Assembly: GCA_033782935.1 (NCBI GenBank)
Contig: JAWQEG010000491.1
Coordinates: forward strand, 372,001 to 436,000
Direction: 5' to 3'
From: Petrolisthes cinctipes
Taxonomy: Eukaryota > Arthropoda > Malacostraca > Decapoda > Porcellanidae
Length of the DNA stretch: 64,000 bases
Below the pieces are notes generated by a model. The model did no database searches. It was not told the origin of the DNA and saw only the letters and a program-made list of their open reading frames with translations. Position numbers and translations under genes: made by a program. This document shows, piece by piece, positions 34,354-45,920 of the stretch (position 1 is the first letter of the stretch; each line of letters starts with the position of its first letter).

Positions 34354-35328
34354 GTCTAATACCATTGCGTGCATGCTGGCGCGCGATGTAGTGAATTTTT
34401 CGCGAGCAAAGCGATTGAATTAGATTCCATTGTGGTGTATTATTTTTCTGGAAGTATCTGGCAACATTCAGCGTCGCGGGACGGAAAGTATATATGGCAT
34501 TTTAACATAACATGAGACGTGATCTTCAAAATTCATAAAGGAAATATGATTTTGAAGTGGCATGAGTACCCTAATCAGTAGCATTTGAGGAAAATGTCTA
34601 TTATTTTGCACAGCCAGTCACAGCCAACTCAACAGGGTGGTACTGGACTGAAGAAGAGATGTTCCTCTTCCTGTGACTACAGTTATTCCATGCTAATATC
34701 AGCCTGACATGTTATGAAAATTGTTGATTGAAATACTGGACACCAAATTGTGGGTAGAGTAACCTGGAAATATTATTGAAGAATGTGCCGCATTTTTATA
34801 CCTCTTGATTTGAATTCCATTATTCCCTTTATTTATGATGAAATGAAAGGGCACCAATGCATTTTGACCATGCTTGACCCTCTAATAACTTAATTTAAAA
34901 GGCTCCACACACTGTTGTCTGTCAAAGTTAAGTCCCAGTAGTCTGCCTTGGTTAGAATTTAGTAATTTGCCCAGGTTAGGTCCCAGTAGTTTGGTCAAGT
35001 CCAGCTCAGCTAGCTTGGGTCAGCTCTGGCTGATTCTAGAACAGAAAAGTATTAAATGATTTATGGATTATTTACCAATATTAAATATTTTATGGATTGT
35101 TTACCAATATGAAATATTTTATGGATTGTTTACTAATATTACCCATCAAACTTCAAACTTCAAGTAGAACATGGAATTATTTGATGTGTACATTTTACTT
35201 TGGTCATCTTTTTCTATTTCCTTTAAGCCACAGTATTTTAATACAGTAGTGTTTCTATTGCCTCTATTATATATTGTTGAATGACCTTACGAATATATTC
35301 TGTCTACAGTTGTTACTTTCAATTACAG
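34354..35328. other. spacer; contains a CCCAGGTTAGGTCC-type repeat
   Basis: At 34930-35010 the blocks AAGTCCCAGTAGTCTGCC and TTTGCCCAGGTTAGGTCCC resemble the tandem at 39600-39745. The segment 34448-34490 resembles 29807-29850. No gene was recognised. Confidence 0.5.
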
Positions 35329-36763
35329 GTTTAAGTGTCCTTTCTGCCCTTTGCAGTCCAATAAAAGGGCATTTGTTATTGCTTATCAGCATTTTAGACA
35401 CCCTGGTTTAGTACAACGGCATGAAGGTATAAATAGTGTCTAGTAGTTTTGTGTATATAGTACTGGTATTATATAACTCTATATTGCAATCTGTTCAATG
35501 AAATGGTTGTGCATAATCATTTTTTACATAATTTACAGCTGTTGAAGTACTGTGCCGTAGCTGTAAAGCATTATGTAATGAGACTACAAAAGTTTGAAGT
35601 AACTGGGCTTCCTTCTCTCATGTCTAAAGTAATAGTGCAATTTTCTAATTACTATAATGCCAGTATAACTCTAACATGGTGCTGATGATGGACCACTTGG
35701 AACTGGCACATCATTGTTGACCATCATTTTAAGAATAGATAGGTATTTACAGCATTATACAAGTAATTCTCAGCAATTAACATGTACTTTTTCTGTCCAT
35801 TATAATAAGAAATTGCTTGTGCATTCATTTGGATGATATATTATCATGGACAAAAATGGTTATCCAATTACATATTTAAAGAGTGAGTGGTAGTGCGTGT
35901 ACCTCCTCCAGACACAACTGATGATAACCCTGTCGATGAGCCAGTCACTATCGAGGTGGAATATGCTATACCGGTACTAGAAGTCAGTAAAGATGATGTC
36001 CGAAGCTTGCAATGTATGTACCGGTATGGTGTTACTTTCCTTTAAAACGTTCTACTTAATTAAAATATGACTTTGGTGTATGGGCTTGTGTTTCTGAAGA
36101 GGAACTAAAAATTTTGTTTTGGTTTATAATGCATGTTCTTCTCCATTTTTGTGGGTACATAATACAGTGCACATAAATAATTTGGCTTGTTGTCATTTCT
36201 TTGTTTCACCATTATTAGAGAGTACACTGCTTCAGACCTACCTATACTTACAAATTGACAATTGAAGCCCCTCACCTCCACTACCAGCTGATATATATCC
36301 ATAGTTGCCTTTTCCAATTATACAACAGTATCATCCATGGCCCATATAATCCCACTGATGGGTGTAATGGCATGAGCCTGGGTTACAGTAGCATGATCGT
36401 TGTAACAGACTCGTAAAATTTACTCCTGCTTAATTAACCTCAAACTTGTACCTATTCTACAAGGCTAAATCCTGGTTTAACTACAAATATATACAGGTAA
36501 TCTTTTCCTTATATCACCATCCAGAGTATTATTGCTATAAAAAAACAACAAAGAAATTTAAACACTAATATCTTTTTACAATGTCTTTTGCAGCTTCACA
36601 GCACCAACAGAGTGAAGATACTTTTAGTTTTTCAACTACCACTCTTTTCTTTCTACTTCCTTCCTTCTTGCTGTCCTGCCTCTCTATCACCGTTTTCTGG
36701 CGCTATATGACCTCGCTGTTGCGGCGCCTAATATCAATCAATCAATTAACCTCTACATATTGA
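35329..36763 (+). CDS. candidate spliced gene fragment, three exons, C2H2-like finger
   Basis: Three segments share compatible phases. Exon A, 35329-35426: acceptor TTTCAATTACAG, donor GTATAA; reads FKCPFCPLQSNKRAF, then QHFRHPGL, with C-x2-C and H-x2-H spacing like a C2H2 finger. Exon B, 35912-36013: acceptor CCTCCTCCAG, donor GTATGT; acidic, DDNPVDEPVTIEVEYA. Exon C from 36594: acceptor TGTCTTTTGCAG; SSQHQQSEDTFSFS, then runs into a repeat (36650 on) to a stop at 36763. Exon A needs two bases from an upstream exon that I could not find. Could be host gene or an unknown transposon protein. Short exons can arise by chance, so this is tentative. Confidence 0.35.
36650..36750 (+). repeat. LINE 3'-end-like repeat, copy 1
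   Basis: TTTCTGGCGCTATATGACC followed by TCGCTGTTGCGGCGCCTAAT and an ATCAATCAATCAAT tail. The tail and the TATATGACC block resemble the 3' end of the LINE at 41.9 kb. Confidence 0.6.
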
Positions 36764-37244
36764 GAACTAAAATGTGATCAACAACATAATCTCAGCCGCA
36801 GTTTTTCGAATCATATAATTGGACTATAAGTGATAAGGGAGAAAGGCCTATGTCATTAAAACTTTTTAAGAACGAATGAGAAGGTTAAAAATATGAGAAA
36901 GAAAAGATAAACGGTAAGAAAGGAGGGAAGGGCAAGCGAGAGAGGGATAAGACAGTAGGGATGATGTGTAAGGTTGCCAGTTACTTGAGAGATACTGTAA
37001 TATAATAGCCTATGCATAAAATTAGACCAAGTTTATTGAAAACGCCATATAGCGGCGCCTATTTAAGTTTAACATCGATTATTTTTAAGGAAATGCATAT
37101 TTAGAAGAAAAAAATCCTGGTAAATAGCTTAATGAATTTGTTGACAAATATGATTGTTAAAAAAGTTAGAAAATTAAACCGTCTTCTGCCGAAAAAGAAA
37201 AAAAAAACAGCTGGGCTTGGGAGAAGGTGATAAATAGGGTGGAC

Positions 37245-37380
37245 TACAAGCACGAGGAATTGGATTGATATTAGGTGGCGCAACAGCGAGGTCATTTAGC
37301 ACCAGGAAAAGGTGATAGAGAGGTGTGACAGCAAGCAAGAATGAAATAGGAAGAAAGGAGGGACAGTTGAAGAAATATAA
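37245..37380 (-). repeat. LINE 3'-end-like repeat, copy 2 (inverted)
   Basis: On the minus strand this repeats the 36650-36750 sequence (TGACCTCGCTGTTGCGCCAC followed by CTAATATCAATCC), preceded by the same pyrimidine-rich CTTCTTGC-like region. The two copies face each other about 500 bp apart. Confidence 0.65.
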
Positions 37381-38335
37381 GCTAGTAGCGGGGGCCGAAG
37401 GGGCGCCCAAACCCTTAAAGTATTGCCCACATCATTACAGGCAATACTCCCCTACGGGGCAAGCACGAGGGATAAAAGGAATACAGGGATAGCTGTCTAA
37501 TATCCAAAGGATAATATATATTCAGTTGTCTATCCCACTACGATGGTGAACAAAAGACAGTGCCTTTATTTAAAGGACATAATGTAACAGATATTCTAAT
37601 TATATTTGTTTGTTATTACTTTTCAACTAATCACCTTCATTTGTCTTACCCTCTTCCCCCTCACCCTCGCCTCAAATCATCACATTTCTTCTCTCCTATA
37701 TCCACCTACGTTAATGCAGTATGCACTTCTTTAAACGAGGATTCTTCAAACTACGGGTCCCGAATTCCTCCAAACTGGGTCGCAGGCTCAAAAAATAAAT
37801 ACATGAATAAAATAGAATAATAATGTTCGTGACAATAAAATAAATATGAAGTTCATACATGAATCCACCTAACGTATTTTTATAATCGAATATTCATATA
37901 TTTAATTATCAATAAAACAAAATCATTGCACAAATATTAGCCTTCTTGAGAGAGAATGAGAGAGAGAGAGAGAGAGAGGGAGGGGTAGGTGAGGCAGTGT
38001 TTATAATTCTGGTTAGAATTCCTTTTAATCATAAATATTACGTTTCAGTTTCTGGCCTTGTATTTTCTTTGGTTGATAATTCTGATCATTTGTAAAAGAT
38101 CTTTCTGTATGGGTCGCGAGAATGATGTCATAGTGAAAACTGAGTCACGACTGAAAAAGTTTAAAGAACCCTGCTTTATACTATTGGTGATTCGATACCG
38201 TTCACAGTGTATGCTTCATTCATTCCTCCTGACACACGTCTCTCTACCTGATCATTCGTTACCCTCCTATATAGCTCCGCCCACATTTCTCTCCTCCTCT
38301 CCCACTAACATCCCCCCTCCCTCCACCTGCAACTG
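37381..38335. other. spacer with (AG)n
   Basis: Pyrimidine-rich and AT-rich stretches. An AG microsatellite lies at 37950-37980. No gene was recognised. Confidence 0.5.
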
Positions 38336-40457
38336 TTACCAGATCCGACGAGGCCCAAACCAAGTCGCTGATGGATGGGGTGTGGACCATTGATCTGTCC
38401 GGAGCTGTACATTAGAATGACGACTCTTAATGCAAATTATTACAATTGTGATTTCTTTTTTCTGCTGCCCTCTGGTAAGGATTTTCATGGGACACTCTAC
38501 ACCAGGTGGTTCACCAGAAGCCTCAGACACTTCAGGCAAGAAGAATCGATCAGGGAACATACTAGCTATGTTGTGAATTACGCAACATGCAACGATAATT
38601 GATGTCACATTGTTTATGTCAACCTCCAGATGTTTCAGGCATCGAAACCTACCCTTCAATAGACCAAAAGCATTTTCTATTACGACTCTAGACTTTGATA
38701 ATTTGTTATTGGATATGGACTGTTTATTTGTTAGGTGCCCAAGATCTTTGAATGGAATCATTAAACTTGTTTCTAATTTAAATCCTGAGTCACCAGCTAA
38801 ATGCAACTCATGCCTGGGAAAAGAATCATTAGGTGGATTTCTAAAAGCAGAACTTAACTTGTGGGAGAGGTCTAAACATCGCTGATCATGAATACTTCCA
38901 GGACATCCTGTTGATATATGAGTAAATTTCTTGTTTGCATCACACACTGCGAGCAACACGACACTGTGGGTCATTGTACGATCTAAGTAATCTTTCTGCT
39001 GCTTTTCTGGGGCCTGAAGTTTTTTATGAGTTGCATCTATAGCTCCAACAATAATAGGAAATCTTGCAATTTCATAAAATTCTGTTTCAGTTTCATCAAC
39101 ATTTGATGGCCAACTAATTATCTGATCTGTTAATTGGCATATTAAAAGAATAGTTGCATAGAACACACGATGCACAGCACTGATTGTCCTTTGAACCTGA
39201 ACTGCAGTTTCCCGAAATATTGTCTTGTTTCCTAAAAACCATAATGTTAACGATAATCTTTTGATGGCAGGAATCTCTTCTTTGCCATGGACTCTGGATG
39301 GAGCATCATATTTCGTTATCTTCTCCAGCAAATAGTGAAATGCATACTTTGTAACACGAAGATGCTGGAAGAATATTCTTTCATCCATGGCCAATAAGTC
39401 TCCAGGAAATGAACGATCACTTTCTTCATGTGTTCTGCAACACAGGAGCAAAACACTATTAGCACAGTAGTCTATACATCACTCCGGTGGTACTGTAGTG
39501 CAAACAACTGTAAAAGCGGATGTTCTGGCCAACCCAAGATCTGATTTATTACAGGTATAATTTCAGAAGTACTGCGTTCTTGGCTAGGGCCGCGCCAGGC
39601 CCGGCTAGGTCCCGGGAATTTTCCCTGGTCACTTTATGATAGTTTACATCGGTTATATCCCGGTAGTTTGCCCAGGTTAGGTCCCGGTAGTTTGCCCAGG
39701 TAAGATCCCGGTAGTCTTCTGTGGTCTAGGTTAGGTTAGGTCAGACTAATTTCCAAATTATGTTTGTAAAACGGGGCATCTCCGAGAGAAACATCATAGA
39801 TGAAAAGTGTCTTAGAATGGTCCAAAATAGTAGGTAATGATACTAAAATATACAATATATTGAACTCAGTACTTCTGTAAATTTACCTTATTACATGGTA
39901 TGTGAAACATCATGGTACAAATGATCTTGGAAGTTGATTCTGGTGCAAAAACCTGTCACCTAAAAAGATGGTTACGTTTGTGACTGAAAGTGCATTGAAT
40001 GAAAGTTATGCAGAGTAGAGATATATCTATTTCATTACTGTATGTTAAAAATATTCTTATTCACACTTGTTTTGTAATTTAAGGTGAAAAATTTATCCAC
40101 AATGCAACTTCTATTCTAATTAATTTCATGTGAAACACCCCGATTTCCATCATTCAATTTATGCAGAGGGAAATCATTTCTCTCGATGCAGTCCATCATT
40201 CAGAAAAAAGAACTAATAAAATAGCTGGATGCCCTGAGGTTGAAGCTGGATTACAGATGACAGTGGAAAAATGTTATGGTTCAGCGTGAAGGCCTTTTCT
40301 AGTATCAAACAACTTTTCCTTACCGTGACATATCTGCGAAGCCCATAACTACACTACCAACATGTGCAGGTAGGGAATCACTAGATTCATCATCGAATTC
40401 TGCGAGTGCCGCGCACAATACTGGGAAAAACTGCTCTGCTGGGTCTTGTGATGTCAT
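38336..40457 (-). CDS. PIF/Harbinger (HARBI1-like) transposase, two exons
   Basis: Exon 1 is 40457-40324 and exon 2 is 39434-38336, separated by an 889-bp intron with donor GTAAGG and acceptor TGTGTTGCAG. The junction codon is CGA, giving about 410 residues with no internal stop. Exon 1 begins MTSQDPAEQFFPVL. Exon 2 has a helical N-terminal part (MDERIFFQHLRVTKYAFHYL), then the DDE-4 nuclease: VGAIDATHKK (Asp), LAGDSGFKLE (Asp), VIENAFGLLKGRFR (Glu). HARBI1 family members are about 350 residues, so the length fits. It could be an active element or a domesticated copy; I did not find its TIRs, a TWA duplication or the Myb-like partner. Best-preserved gene in the window. Confidence 0.85.
39588..39745. 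repeat. 24-bp tandem with CCCAGGTTAGGTCC, inside the HARBI1-like intron
   Basis: Repeated blocks GTAGTTTGCCCAGGTTAGG and TCCCGGTAGTTTGCCCAGG. The related sequence at 34930-35010 uses CCCAGTAG. Present in two unrelated locations, so probably a dispersed element. Confidence 0.65.
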
Positions 40458-41195
40458 CTTCAATGTTTACAAACAAAGGAACATCAACCCGGGTTGGTGG
40501 TCGGCGTGTTCTATTTATACCATACAACCCGGGTTTTTCGGAGCAACACAGGTTGCCAACCCGGGTTGATCGAGTGGCTTAAATAGAAGACGCATATTAA
40601 TATGGCCGACAGATAATTAGAATTGGCTTAATTAGTGCATGCAACTTGCAATCAGTGCCAAATAAACAAAAATTATGATGTAATAAGATGTTGTAGTATT
40701 ATTTAAGGAGGTATAGGCTGCTTGGATAATTTTTGTACATATTATTATGGAAGACAAAATTTAAAGGATTATTTATATGTAATCAAACTTGCAATTTTTT
40801 ACCAGTAGCCTACTTACAATTTTCTACCAGGGTTTACACTGCTGCAGAGGTCATAATTATTAAATGTAAATAATATTTATTATTAAAGAAAAATGTGGTT
40901 ACTCAGTTAATTGATTCTTTACCTAACATATACCTAACCATGCAATTTCGGTGAAATTTCAACATGTGAGGGTTGGTATAATATCCATCAAGTTTTCAGT
41001 AATAATAAAGTGTCCAATTTTTGTTGTTGTTTTTCCCTCCACCTAAACTCGAGATATGAGGTTGGGTACCTATATAATAATTGTAATGATTTTATTTGGA
41101 GATCAGTTGGCCTTCTCTGTGGTTATTTTAAATCTTGCCAAAGTGTATTCCTAATACTAACCCTTTTATTGCTTTCCTATGATATGACGATTCCG
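40458..41195. other. upstream region of the HARBI1-like gene
   Basis: Three copies of the palindrome AACCCGGGTT lie at 40486-40580, spaced about 30-50 bp, immediately upstream of exon 1. The remainder is AT-rich. The palindromes could be TIR-related or a regulatory cluster; neither is shown. Confidence 0.5.
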
Positions 41196-41880
41196 TCAAA
41201 TGATAATTTTTCGGCTATTATTTTGGTTCAGCACCTTCGGCAAGCCAGTTGTTCGGCTCCACGTATCTGGTCTGTTTTTGTCGTCAGATAGTGCTTGCTC
41301 CAAGCCCGCTTGGCACCCCATGCCGACGCTTGGACAACAAAAACACCACATATATGCACCATTCCCAGAACTCTCAAAGGTTGTCCAGTGATTCCTGCTA
41401 GTTGTATTAAACATTTAGACTTATCCATAGTGAGACCCAATCTACTCGTAGTGCTTTTCCTTATTAACGTTACGTTACTTCCGGTGTCTAGCATTGCAGT
41501 ACAAATTCCTTCATTTACAATTATATGTATGACTGGAGTGAGGCTCGTCGGGTCTAGTCATTGAGGAGGATTGGTGACAACTCCTTCGATCATCCCAACT
41601 GGTGAATTTGATTGTCTAGTAGTAAGGTTTTGATTTGATTGATGAGCAGGAGGACAGATGGGCTTTGATTTGATTGATGAGCAGGAGGACAGATGGGCTT
41701 TGATTTGATTGATGAGCAGGAGGACAAATGGGCTTTCCCGGACAAGTGGTATTACCTCGACGACAACCACAACGCAAGCAATCAAAGCAATGTTCCCTCG
41801 GTGGTTTTCTCCAACAATCTCTTAGACTCTTAGAGTATGGGTCTGCGTTGATAAAATGCACAGAACGTCCTAGACCATGG
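41196..41880 (-). pseudogene. LTR-element gag/protease scrap
   Basis: On the minus strand a Cys-rich segment (CFDCLRCGCRRGNTTCPGK, about 41800-41745) resembles a damaged zinc knuckle. After a 35-bp triplication, the frame reads MLDTGSNVTLIRKSTTSRLG (41494 on), a retropepsin active site (DTGS) with continuing sequence to about 41330. No RT or integrase follows. It is truncated at its upstream side by the LINE tail at about 41890. Confidence 0.7.
41629..41736. repeat. 35-bp tandem triplication in the gag/protease scrap
   Basis: Three copies of TTTGATTTGATTGATGAGC plus AGGAGGACAGATGGGC at a 35-bp period. The period is not a multiple of three, so it breaks the frame. Confidence 0.9.
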
Positions 41881-42201
41881 CATTGTTGATGTCGGTGTAG
41901 AGGATTGATTGATTGATTGATTTATTGATGCCATTAGGCATCTGGCAGCGCAACAACAATGGTCATATACCGCCCAAAATATAAAGGTCATCTACATCAT
42001 TAATAAAATATGTACAAAAAATAAATAATTTTCACTACCTCAAAAGGGAGAAGCAGCATGAATAAAACCCACGTCTTCCAAAAGATCATATATTAATGAA
42101 ATAACCTATTTAAGTTAGATATATACAAGAATTGAAATATTAACGAAAGAAACATTAAACTTTAACTACCTAAAAATTAATAGCCATAAATACAATAAAA
42201 T

Positions 42202-45200
42202 TCACAATTTGTGGAGAAGGCCAGCCTCCTCCACATAGGAGAGGGTGTTCCCTCCCACACAACAAGCCTCCTCCCCGAGCACCTGGAAGAGACTGTAAGA
42301 ACCGTCACCCTTCCGGTACTCGGAGAGGTGCCTACGACGAAGGTCCCCAAGGCTGGGACACTCGACAATAAGATGCCGTACTGTCAAAGGGACCAGACAA
42401 TCATCACAGTAGGGAGGGTGAGCCCTCTCCATTAAAAAGCCATGAGTCAATAATGTGTGGCCAATGCGGAGGCGGACAAGAGCCGTCTCCCACCGGCGGG
42501 ACAGGCCACTGTAGCTCCACAATCCAAGGCGCTGGCGGATGTCACGGAGCTTGTTAGCCCCGATGGCGTCCCATCTGTCCTGCCAGCAGGAACGAACGGT
42601 AGCATCTATGTAGGGTCGAAGGTCCACTGCAGGAACAGGATGACACCTGGCAGGAGGCCGGGAATTGGAGACCACAGCCTTAGCCAGGGCGTCAGCCCGC
42701 TCATTCCCATCAACACCCACATGGGCCGGGACCCAACAAAAAGTGACTTTGTGGCCACGACGACCCAGGAGGACAAGCCACTCAAGAATGGCCAACACCA
42801 GGGGATGGGTAGAGTTAAAATTGCACAAGGCCTGCAAGGCACTACAGGAATCGCTAAAAATAGTAAACGAAGGCTGAGGGAGAGTAAAAATCACTTGGAG
42901 GGCATATAAAATGGCCGAGAGCTCCGCAGTAAAAATGGACATGTCAGAAAGGAGCCTGCCTCCACGGCAAAAGTCAGGAAAGACAACTCCAAAGCCAACT
43001 CCATCATCAGACTTTGACCCATCAGTGTACACAGGGAGGGATTCCCTGTGAGTGAAGGCATGTTCTAAAAAGAGGGAACGAGCCACTGGAGGAGGAAGAA
43101 ATTCCTTCTTATCTGTAAAGCAGGTGCAGGGGAAAACTTCTGGAAGAAGCCATGGAGCCACCCTGGGGACCCTCACAGGACAAATCTGAAAGTCATCTAT
43201 GCCCATCTCCTCCATAGCTTTTCTGACCCGGAAGCCAAAGGGCCATGGTGCACGAGAATGTAAAAGGTAGTACTGAGACATGATATCAGATGACACCGCC
43301 AAGCAAGGTAGGGAGTCAGGAAGTCGATGTAATCGATGCCAACAACGAACCATCAAGGACTGGCGACGGAGATCAAGAGGTGGCTCATTAGCGTCCACCA
43401 GGAGACTGGGGATTTGGGACGACCTGAAGGCTCCGGTCGCCAGACGTACTCCAGCATGATGAACAGGGTCTAAAACTCTGAGACGGGCATCGGTGGCAGA
43501 AGAGTACACCTCACACCCATAGTCGAGTTTTGACCTAATAACAACATGGTATAGGCGGAGGAGGGTGGCCCGATCAGCCCCCCAGGATGTATGGCTCAGA
43601 ACCCTCAACAGGTTAAGAGCCTTGAGGCAAGAGACCTTAAGTGTACGTAAGTGGGGAACCCAAGTCAAACGTTTGTCAAAAAGGAGACCCAAAAAGCGAG
43701 TCTCCTCGACACATCGTATCCGATGACCATACATGAATAAGTCCGGATCCGGGTGGATGCCTCAGATGCGGCAGAAGTGCATAGCAACTGTCTTGGAAGG
43801 AGAAAATCGAAACCCATGAGAATCAGTCCAACGTGACACCCTGTCAAGGGCAAGCTGCATGCGCCGCTCCGCCACTGACATACGGGAAGCAGCAAACCAG
43901 ACTGCTAGGTCGTCAACGTACATCGAGTTAGCTATACCGTCTGGAAGGGATGAGGCAATGGCATTAATTGCTACTGCAAACAATGTGACACTGAGGACGC
44001 TTCCCTGGGGGACGCCCTCCTCCTGTGCAACAGATGCTGAGTGGGTTGTACCAACCCTCACAGAAAAACTGCGACCACTGAGAAACTCCTTAAGAAAGCG
44101 TGGAAGGCGCCCCCTCAGGCCATATAAATGGAGTTGCTGCAGGATGCCATATTGCCATGTAGTGTCATAGGCTTTCTCTAAATCAAAGAATACACAGACA
44201 AGGTGTTGATGTCGTGCAGAAGCCTCACATGCAGCAGCTTCCAACCTGACCAGAGCATCTGTAGTGGAACGGTATTTACGAAAGCCAGACTGGGACGGAG
44301 ACAGAAAATCACCCCGTTCCAAGAAGTATGCCAGTCTGACATTCACCATCTTTTCAAATAGTTTACAGAGACAGGAGGTCAAGGCAATTGGTCGATAATT
44401 GAGGGCAACACCAGAGTCCTTGCCCGGCTTGAGAAAAGGAAGGACGGTAGCAACCCTCCACCCAGAAGGGAAGGCACCCTCCAGCCAGATTCAGTTATAT
44501 ACAGCTAAAAGAAATGAGATCGCTTCCTCACCCAAGTGTCGTAACATTGCATATGGGATGTTGTCTGGCCCAGGAGAAGTGTCGCCGCAGAGAGAGAGAG
44601 CAGAATGCAGGTCTCTCAGGGTGAATATATGGTTATAACTTTCATTCTCGTTCCCTGTGAAATCCAGGACTGTACGCTCCTTGGCTCTTAACTCATGCCT
44701 GACAGCCAGAGGTCGAGAGTCACGGCTGGAGACTTTTGCAAAAGCCTCCGCCATGGTATTGGCCACTGTCAAACCATCCATGATCTTAATTCCATTGACC
44801 TTAAGTACAGGTGGAGAACTAGGAGAAAACTTCCCCGCCATCTTACAGACTCTCCTGAACACTTGGGTGAGTGGAGTTTTAGTATTAATTGAAGACACAT
44901 AGGCCTTCCAAGATGCACGTCGGGCCTCTTTTAAAACTCGTCTAGCCCGAGCCCTTGCCCGTCGGAAGTCCTCTAAAAGAGTTGGGTCCCCACGATTGCG
45001 ACGAAGGCGAGAGAAAGCAGCGCGCTTCTCCCGCACAGCAGTGGTGCAGACTGGTGACCACCAAGGGACAGGACGTTTGGGAAAGTAGCCAGAAGTTCTA
45101 GGGATAGAGTTGAGAGCAGCAGAGTGGAGCATATCAGTGAAATATGTTACAGCCTCGTCAGAGCTACCGAAATCGGCTACAGAAGAGACCGAAGAAGTTA

Positions 45201-45912
45201 GCTCTCTAAAAAACTGCCAGTCAGCCTTCTCTAATTTCCACCTAGGAAGACGAGACTGTGGTTCGTACCTGTTACCTTCTAAAAGTATAGGGAAATGGTC
45301 ACTGCCATATAAGTCAGGCAACACTCTCCAAGTAAAATCCAACAGAGCACTGGGTGAGCAAAGGGAAATGTCAATGGCGGTAAAAGTCCCAGTAGGGCTA
45401 TTAAAATGTGTCACATCTCCCGTATTTAAAACCCCTAATCCCTCATCCTCAATAAAAGAAGCCAATAAAACACCCCTGGGGTTGACCGAACTGTCACCCC
45501 ACAGAGGATGACGACCATTAAAATCACCCAATAAAATAAAGGGAGATGGAAGGTCCCGTACAAGATGGTTGAGATCACCCCTCTCAACTGTAACACTGGG
45601 AGGAAGGTATAGACTGCATACAGTGTACGGGCGGTCCATAAAAACCTTAACTGCAACAACCTGGAGCGGAGTGTCAAGCTCCAGGCTCATGCATGGAATA
45701 TCTCGGCGAACTAGGATGGCAGAGCCACCATGATGACCCTACCCTTCAAATGAATTGGAATAAAATGCAGAGTATGCTGGAGGACTGGCAGGAATGTAGT
45801 CCCCAAGCATTGTCTCTTGGAGAGAAACACATGCAGGAGAGAAGCTAGAGAGAAGAACGCGCAGTTCCTCCCAAGAAGCACGCAAGCCACGGCAATTCCA
45901 CTGAAGGACCAT
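42202..45912 (-). pseudogene. LINE ORF2: endonuclease, RT, RNase H
   Basis: One continuous frame from an ATG at 45912, eight bases after the ORF1 stop, to 42202 (1236 codons plus stop), broken only by TAG (45741-45739), TGA (44493-44491) and TGA (43764-43762). The two TGA codons look like CGA-to-TGA changes. Endonuclease: QWNCRGLRA, SLQETML, LLGDFNGRHPLWG, YGSDHFPIL. RT: SFRKYRST-like SQSGFRKYRST, FFDLEKAYDTTW, VPQGSVLSV and MYVDDLAVW (about 43925). RNase H: VYTDGSKSDDG, FTAELSAI, IFSDSCSAL and GNERADALA. All catalytic positions checked are present; only nonsense mutations inactivate it. Confidence 0.93.
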
Positions 45913-45920
45913 GAACGGTG

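Noticed and set aside
36105..36317. 70-residue minus-strand open frame
   Set aside because: No recognisable domain, splice context or similarity; lies inside an intron of the candidate plus-strand gene.
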